Shown: one piece after another, positions 59,620-64,000 of the stretch
How the letters are laid out: the number at the start of each line of letters is the position of its first letter
How positions within the stretch are numbered: the first letter of the stretch is position 1
Assembly (NCBI GenBank): GCA_014526335.1
Contig: JACTAT010000119.1
Coordinates: 397,229 to 461,228, forward strand
Origin: Chrysaora quinquecirrha
Taxonomy: Eukaryota > Cnidaria > Scyphozoa > Semaeostomeae > Pelagiidae
Direction: 5' to 3'
Length of the DNA stretch: 64,000 nt
Notes under the pieces: generated by a model
What the model saw: only the letters and a program-made list of their open reading frames with translations
What the model was told of the DNA's origin: nothing
The model's database searches: none
Position numbers and translations under genes: made by a program

Positions 59620-62600
59620 GTAAGTATAGTGCTGTTTTCAATGAATCGACTTCCAATCGTTTTAGTTAAAAATGAAAGGGTTCCTAACTTCCTAAGATTC
59701 CTTCATCAAGAACAGGAAGGGCAGGAGAATTTTGTGCTGCCAATTTTTCGTTGTTGGTCCAGGTCTGAGCTAGAGTCCTTGCGCCCAAAGTGGCCACCTT
59801 TCACAATTTGAGAAAATCCACTGGTCTGCAGAGATTTATAAAAACAAAATGTTTGAATCTTGTTATTTCCTCCTAAAACCCACCAAAATGTTTGCTGATG
59901 CCAGTTCCTTAATTTTATGAATGTTTTTCGTTTTTTAGAGCGTAAATAATCCGATAAAAAAGAATCATGCAAGGCCTACTTTTGTTTCAAGTGCGAGTAT
60001 TCCTCCATTTTATCGTTTGTTTTTCAAAGTAATGCTTTCCTTCAGTCTCCTATTTCCATATCTTAACTGTAAACAAACTTTAACAGATCTTGAACGACAC
60101 TCCTGACCTCTGACTTGAAATATGAGAAAAGAATTTTGAATTATTTTTCGTCTGAACTGAACAGGGTGAACATTCTTGAAAGGCATTAAATTTCTTGAAC
60201 TGCGCCCAAACTGGCCACCCTATGTAACGCATTGGCGATTTCATTGGTTTGTTTTCCAACCACGTTCTTTTCTTGGCTGCGGAGGCGCTCAAAAGTAGTA
60301 AAAACCGTAGTAAAAACCTAATGGCCACTTTGGGCGCATTTCCTGATTTAGGCCATTTTGATCGTTCTTTGTTTGGATTGCTGTTTTGAGATAATAAGTT
60401 GAAATATCACAATGAAATTCTGGCGAGACATAAACAATAAAATGAAAAGTATTTCTATGGGGAGTGGAGGTTTGAGCAATTCTCTAGAGTTTTTTTTAAT
60501 ACTAATGTTTGAAAAGGTGGCCACTTTGGGCGCAAGGACTCTAGACCAGACACTCCGAAACGACAGCCAACCAACCGTATCAAGTTTACCCACCGCGAAG
60601 CTTAAAAAGCTTTGTTCTGGTTAGTCTATAATTCGACACAAAAATTTGAGCAGTGAATAAATCATTGTCAATAATGAAAAGTCAGAATTTGAATTGTCAG
60701 CCTAAATAAAAAAATTGCTGGAAAACAAAAAAATGATGTTCTAAACCTATTTGTAATGGCTTGAGACGGGCAAGGCAAGGCACTGTACCTATTGTATTGT
60801 AACCCTATTCCAAACCACATACCTAGATAGTATGCTCCAAGCTGAAGATGAAGGTGAAATGGTGTTTTAGCGCCAGTCGCTAGGATCTCAGTTGTACGTT
60901 AACTAATCGAGACCCCGACCCTGGCTGTGACCCTACCAAGGCTGGGCTCGAACCCTGACCACACTGATCTCTTGGCATCACTGGTCAGCTGGATTACACC
61001 ACGATGCCACAGCACCTTCAACCCTGACCGTGCAACCCTAGCTCAAAAAACTTTGCCAAACCATAACCCTTAAACTTTAACCCTCTAGTGATCATAGTAG
61101 AATAGACCATTCCGCAAAAGATGGCAGCTGCTTGTTTCACGCAATGCATGATAGGAATATGCCCCTTAGCTACGCATAGTGACAAAATGTACGTCCGATA
61201 GAATTTGTTTTGACTGACTGACCGGCAGATTTAGCTGGGAAAAATTTAGGCTGTCGTAAAGAAATCAAATCAAAATTGAGAAATTCTCAGAGAAGTCTTT
61301 TTGAAACTTTTATACATAGTCTGTTGAATAAAGTTTATTTTTGATACTCAGCCAGCATCAGTGACTTCTATGACTTTCTAGCGAGTTTCTAGCTATGTGA
61401 GTTTCTAGCTATTTTATGAGAGTCTGTCTTCATCTTTTGATTTATTCATTTTGTTATTCCTTCAAGAAACCCATCAGCTACAAAAATTTAAAACATACTT
61501 TTGCAGAGGTGGTTTTGTCACGTGATAATCAAACATTTTAAAACTATGAATCAAATTTCATATCTTTTATAATATTTTTTCAGCCTAATTTTTTCATAGC
61601 TAAATCTGCCGGTGTCAGTCAGTGAAAACAATTCTTTCGGACGAACGGACGTAGATTTTGTAACTATGCGTAGCTAGGGGGCACATTCCTATCATGCATT
61701 GCGTGAAATAAGCGGCCACCATCTTTTGCAGAATCGTCTATTCTTGCTGCCATTAAGACTGAAGAGAGGGACAGCTGCTTGAACTTGATATCGCTCCAGT
61801 TGTGCATCATACAAAAGCTTTGTGAAGACTTGACTCAGCATTTGTATTCAAGGCTAAGACAAAGTTTGGTTTTTAGAATTTAAATCAAATGTCCATAAAG
61901 GACCAGGGAAGCTGGGGGTCAGCAAATTTTAATGGCAGAAAATAATAACATTTTTTATCCTTTGAGAATGCTGAGCACAAACATCACTGTTTAAAAGTAC
62001 TGAAAGTTTTTGCAAACTTCTTGAATCATCATAATCATAAATAATTTCTCATATTTTGTAGGTACCCTGTTTGAGTTTTGGTAACACCTTTAGCAACCAG
62101 TTTTCTTCATTGGATAATCTGACTGAAGTAAGCATTCATTTTGTTAATATCATTTAACATGCCACACTTAAGCAAAGCCCTGGGGTAAGGAAGAAAGTTT
62201 AAGGAGAGCAAAAGCAAGAAAGTTATTTTTTCAATCAAAACAAGTAACATGTAAGTTGGTTTGGAGAGAAAATGATGAGCAGATCTACAGGTGGGAAAAG
62301 ATCAATGATTTAGCACTTTACAGTAAATGAATGGCAACATAATCATAACTTATGATAATAATTATAATTACTATGGTAATGATTGTTCTTTTGTATTGTT
62401 GTAGGAAGATGACATGACAGAAAAGTTATACTCATTAACAACTTTGATAGTTAAAGGCAGTGATGAAGCTGTATTAGACAGTTATACTCAGTTTGTGACA
62501 AGAGCTGCAAAAATATTAAATTTGGATATATCACAAAGGTTTGACTAATGTTTCTCACTCCTATATTCTGTACAGCATCCTGTTGATCAGAATAAACTCA

Positions 62601-63932
62601 TCCATTTGTGTTGCATTTTGGTGCAGTGATTTTTGGAATCAACCACTTTGCTGCCAGAGGCAACCTTTAGGCTTGCATCAATATTTACTACATATTTCTT
62701 ACTTCTTTATAATCTTTATAAAGTTAGCTGCAGTAGCAAAAAATCTTCCAAACTATTTCAGGGACTTGAGTCCTTTCAGCCCCTTGCCTGCATATGTAGT
62801 GCTCTGATAACAAACAAGTACTAGTCAGATCAGATGACAACCCCTTTAATATTCTAACATGCTCATCCCTATGATCAATTTTAACTTGTATATTCTGTGA
62901 TAATATCTGTTATCTAATTTTTTATTTTCTTATTTTTAGAACTGTCTTAAGGACACATTTTGAAAAAGGACATTACTGAAATCTCCGCATATCTACAAAA
63001 AGCACAGAGCACAGTATGAAATCAGAACGCATGGCAGAATGATGAAGGTAGGTTTGCTGGCACATTTTCTATCTTCAAATTAATTTGGTTTCTCTGCACT
63101 AACTGCTTGAGCAAAAAGCTAAAATGAAATATGCCCTAAAAGTATAGGTAGAAATTTCACAAAAAAACAACTACTTTTAATTGGAAATGTTTTGCAAACA
63201 TATGTTGTTCATCTTCAGTTGCATAACCATAAAAACCTTTGTATAAGAATGATGCTAAGGAGCTAAAGCAGTTTCTGATTTCAAATTAATTAATTTCAAA
63301 TTCAAAGCAGATAGTTTCCTTGCAATTTCATACATCATTCCTTGGTGACAGGTGTCATCTAAACTATGTTCCTGTTATGTAACTGTTTTAGCTCCCAGTT
63401 TGCATCATAAGTCCTCTTAACATAAAATCTGTGCAGAGGTGTGATGGCTTCTTGAGGGAGGGCCATAGCCTCTCTTCAGATCAATTTTCAGAATTATCAA
63501 AATTTCTTGACATTAGTCATGTTTCTACTTTTCAAACAACTTTTAGTCTCAAATAAGTCTAATCTGGAATTCCTACCCATCAACCCTCCATAGTGAAGTG
63601 GTCCTTTGCCACTACTGATTCAGTAGTACTGAACCCATGTCAATGCTAGCATGTCCATTGATCAACTGTGGTATGGCTTTCTTGAATGAAAAAATTATAT
63701 GAATGCACATTGTATAATTCATCTACAGGTAAACAACCTTACTTGTGATACTTCAGATGTCTTCCTTGAATACATTCAAAGAAATCTTCCAGAAGGAGTT
63801 AGCATGAATGTTGAGCAGACTGAGGTTCTTGATGTTCCTGAATACATTCGTCCACCAATTCAACTCACACTAGAAACATTTGAGAAGAAAAGCCAGGAAC
63901 AAGTCAAATCAACTGAAAATCAAGCTATATGA
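59503..63932 (+). CDS. MRPS10: mitochondrial ribosomal protein uS10m (MRPS10), whole gene span of 5 exons
   Basis: Joined exons give an N-terminal Arg/Lys-bearing leader without acidic residues near the start (MAAYVTKQLPRF, compatible with mitochondrial import), then the uS10 fold: TLIVKGSDEAVLDSYTQFVT then RAAKILNLDI, LLKSPHIYKKHRAQYEIRTH, and VFLEYIQRNLPEGVSM. These match the conserved LDSYEYF, HIYKKHRVQYEMRT and YLEYIQRNLPEGVAM segments of animal MRPS10 (from memory of the family). Introns fall in phases 0, 0, 2, 0. Exon 4 carries a one-base problem (see that entry). Length is about 190 residues, normal for the family. It is a structural part of the mitoribosome small-subunit head. Confidence 0.85.
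59770..60544. mobile_element. MITE with ~33-bp CTAGAGTCCTTGCGCCC ends
   Basis: Left CTAGAGTCCTTGCGCCCAAA then GTGGCCACCTTTC; right GAAAAGGTGGCCAC then TTTGGGCGCAAGGACTCTAG. The ends are near-perfect inverted copies. Internal repeats GCGCCCAAACTGGCCACC (about 60200) and GGCCACTTTGGGCGC (about 60321). 775 bp, in MRPS10 intron 1. Confidence 0.75.
60845..61025 (-). mobile_element. tRNA-derived SINE-like element
   Basis: On the minus strand, GTGGTGTAATCCAGCTGACC is followed by GTCAGGGTTCGAGCCCAG: A-box-like and B-box (GGTTCGAGCC) spacing of a tRNA head. The end TTTTAGCGCCAGTCGCTAGG is shared with the element at 43788-44101. Confidence 0.5.
61099..61744. mobile_element. MITE with ~165-bp terminal inverted repeats
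   Basis: 61099-61265 (AGAATAGACCATTCCGCAAA ... CACGCAATGCATGATAGGAA ... GGCAGATTTAGCT) and 61580-61744 (AGCTAAATCTGCC ... TTCCTATCATGCATTGCGTG ... GTCTATTCT) are reverse complements at high identity. 646 bp, no coding capacity, in MRPS10 intron 1. Confidence 0.75.
62062..62127 (+). CDS. MRPS10: MRPS10 exon 2
   Basis: 22 codons, VPCLSFGNTFSNQFSSLDNL and TE. Acceptor ATATTTTGTAG, donor GAA|GTAAGC, phase 0 at both ends. Low conservation, linking presequence and domain. Confidence 0.7.
62405..62538 (+). CDS. MRPS10: MRPS10 exon 3
   Basis: EDDMTEKLYSLTTLIVKGSD then EAVLDSYTQFVTRAAKILNL. First strand and helix of the uS10 fold. Acceptor TTGTTGTAG, donor AAAG|GTTTGA, leaving two bases (AG). Confidence 0.82.
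62940..63047 (+). CDS. MRPS10: MRPS10 exon 4, apparent one-base frameshift
   Basis: Strong acceptor TTATTTTCTTATTTTTAG. From exon 3 the frame reads R-TVLRTHFEK, but the conserved TLLKSPHIYKKHRAQYEIRT follows in a frame one base off. The exon is 108 bp where 109 would keep phase. The shift sits at the five-A run 62962-62966. An alternative acceptor AAAAAG|GACATT would restore frame but drop about 12 family-typical residues. Donor AAG|GTAGGT. Confidence 0.72.
63729..63932 (+). CDS. MRPS10: MRPS10 exon 5 (stop codon)
   Basis: VNNLTCDTSDVFLEYIQRNL then PEGVSMNVEQTEVLDVPEYI, followed by a charged tail ending STENQAI and TGA at 63932. LEYIQRNLPEGV is the signature segment of MRPS10. Acceptor ATAATTCATCTACAG. 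Confidence 0.85.
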   Translation, partial: VNNLTCDTSDVFLEYIQRNLPEGVSMNVEQTEVLDVPEYIRPPIQLTLETFEKKSQEQVKSTENQAI

Positions 63933-64000
63933 TAAATGAAATCGTCAGAAAACTTTTGGAGTTAAATGTGCTTTTAAAGTTCTTTATTTCACAAGGTATT
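63933..64000 (+). other. MRPS10: start of MRPS10 3' UTR
   Basis: AT-rich sequence after the stop; no polyadenylation signal is seen before the window ends. Confidence 0.4.

Overview
The window looks like nuclear DNA of an animal, probably an anthozoan cnidarian (coral or anemone). That placement is inference. It rests on AT-rich, intron-rich metazoan genes with short coding exons, many small inverted-repeat elements, a 5S-rRNA-derived SINE and Penelope-like retroelements. Nothing bacterial is present.

Layout. 1-960: last coding exon of a DMRT-type gene (+ strand, DMA motif), then its 3' UTR and a 5S-derived SINE (1766-2075). 2520-23540: a satellite array of about 196-bp monomers. Within it, 3758-6760 is a strange homopolymer-dominated stretch that I read as a corrupted consensus of the same satellite. 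24037-41214: a block of six Penelope-like element (PLE) copies, with two and a fraction on the minus strand followed by a fraction and two on the plus strand. This makes a large inverted structure whose outer ends are both the element 3' end. 41533-42192: a MITE-like element. 42227-58871 (minus): 18 recognised or probable exons of a coiled-coil centrosomal protein that I identify as SDCCAG8, with a tRNA-Lys(TTT) gene and many MITE/foldback, LINE and SINE relics in its introns. 59503-63932 (plus): five exons of MRPS10 (mitochondrial small-subunit protein uS10m), divergent from SDCCAG8 across about 630 bp that probably hold a shared promoter region.

The host genes have unrelated jobs: transcription factor, centrosome/cilium scaffold and mitochondrial translation. 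The satellite and PLE block separates the convergent DMRT and SDCCAG8 genes.

The most interesting material is the PLE family. It has a PLE-type reverse transcriptase ending just where a GIY-YIG endonuclease would normally begin, with no such domain seen. It has an upstream ORF1 that is open across a well-formed spliceosomal intron, and possibly a second intron that would fuse ORF1 to the RT. It occurs as two subfamilies that differ by shared deletions. Several frameshifts in the repeats, and one in MRPS10, sit in A or T runs and may be sequencing or polishing errors rather than biology.
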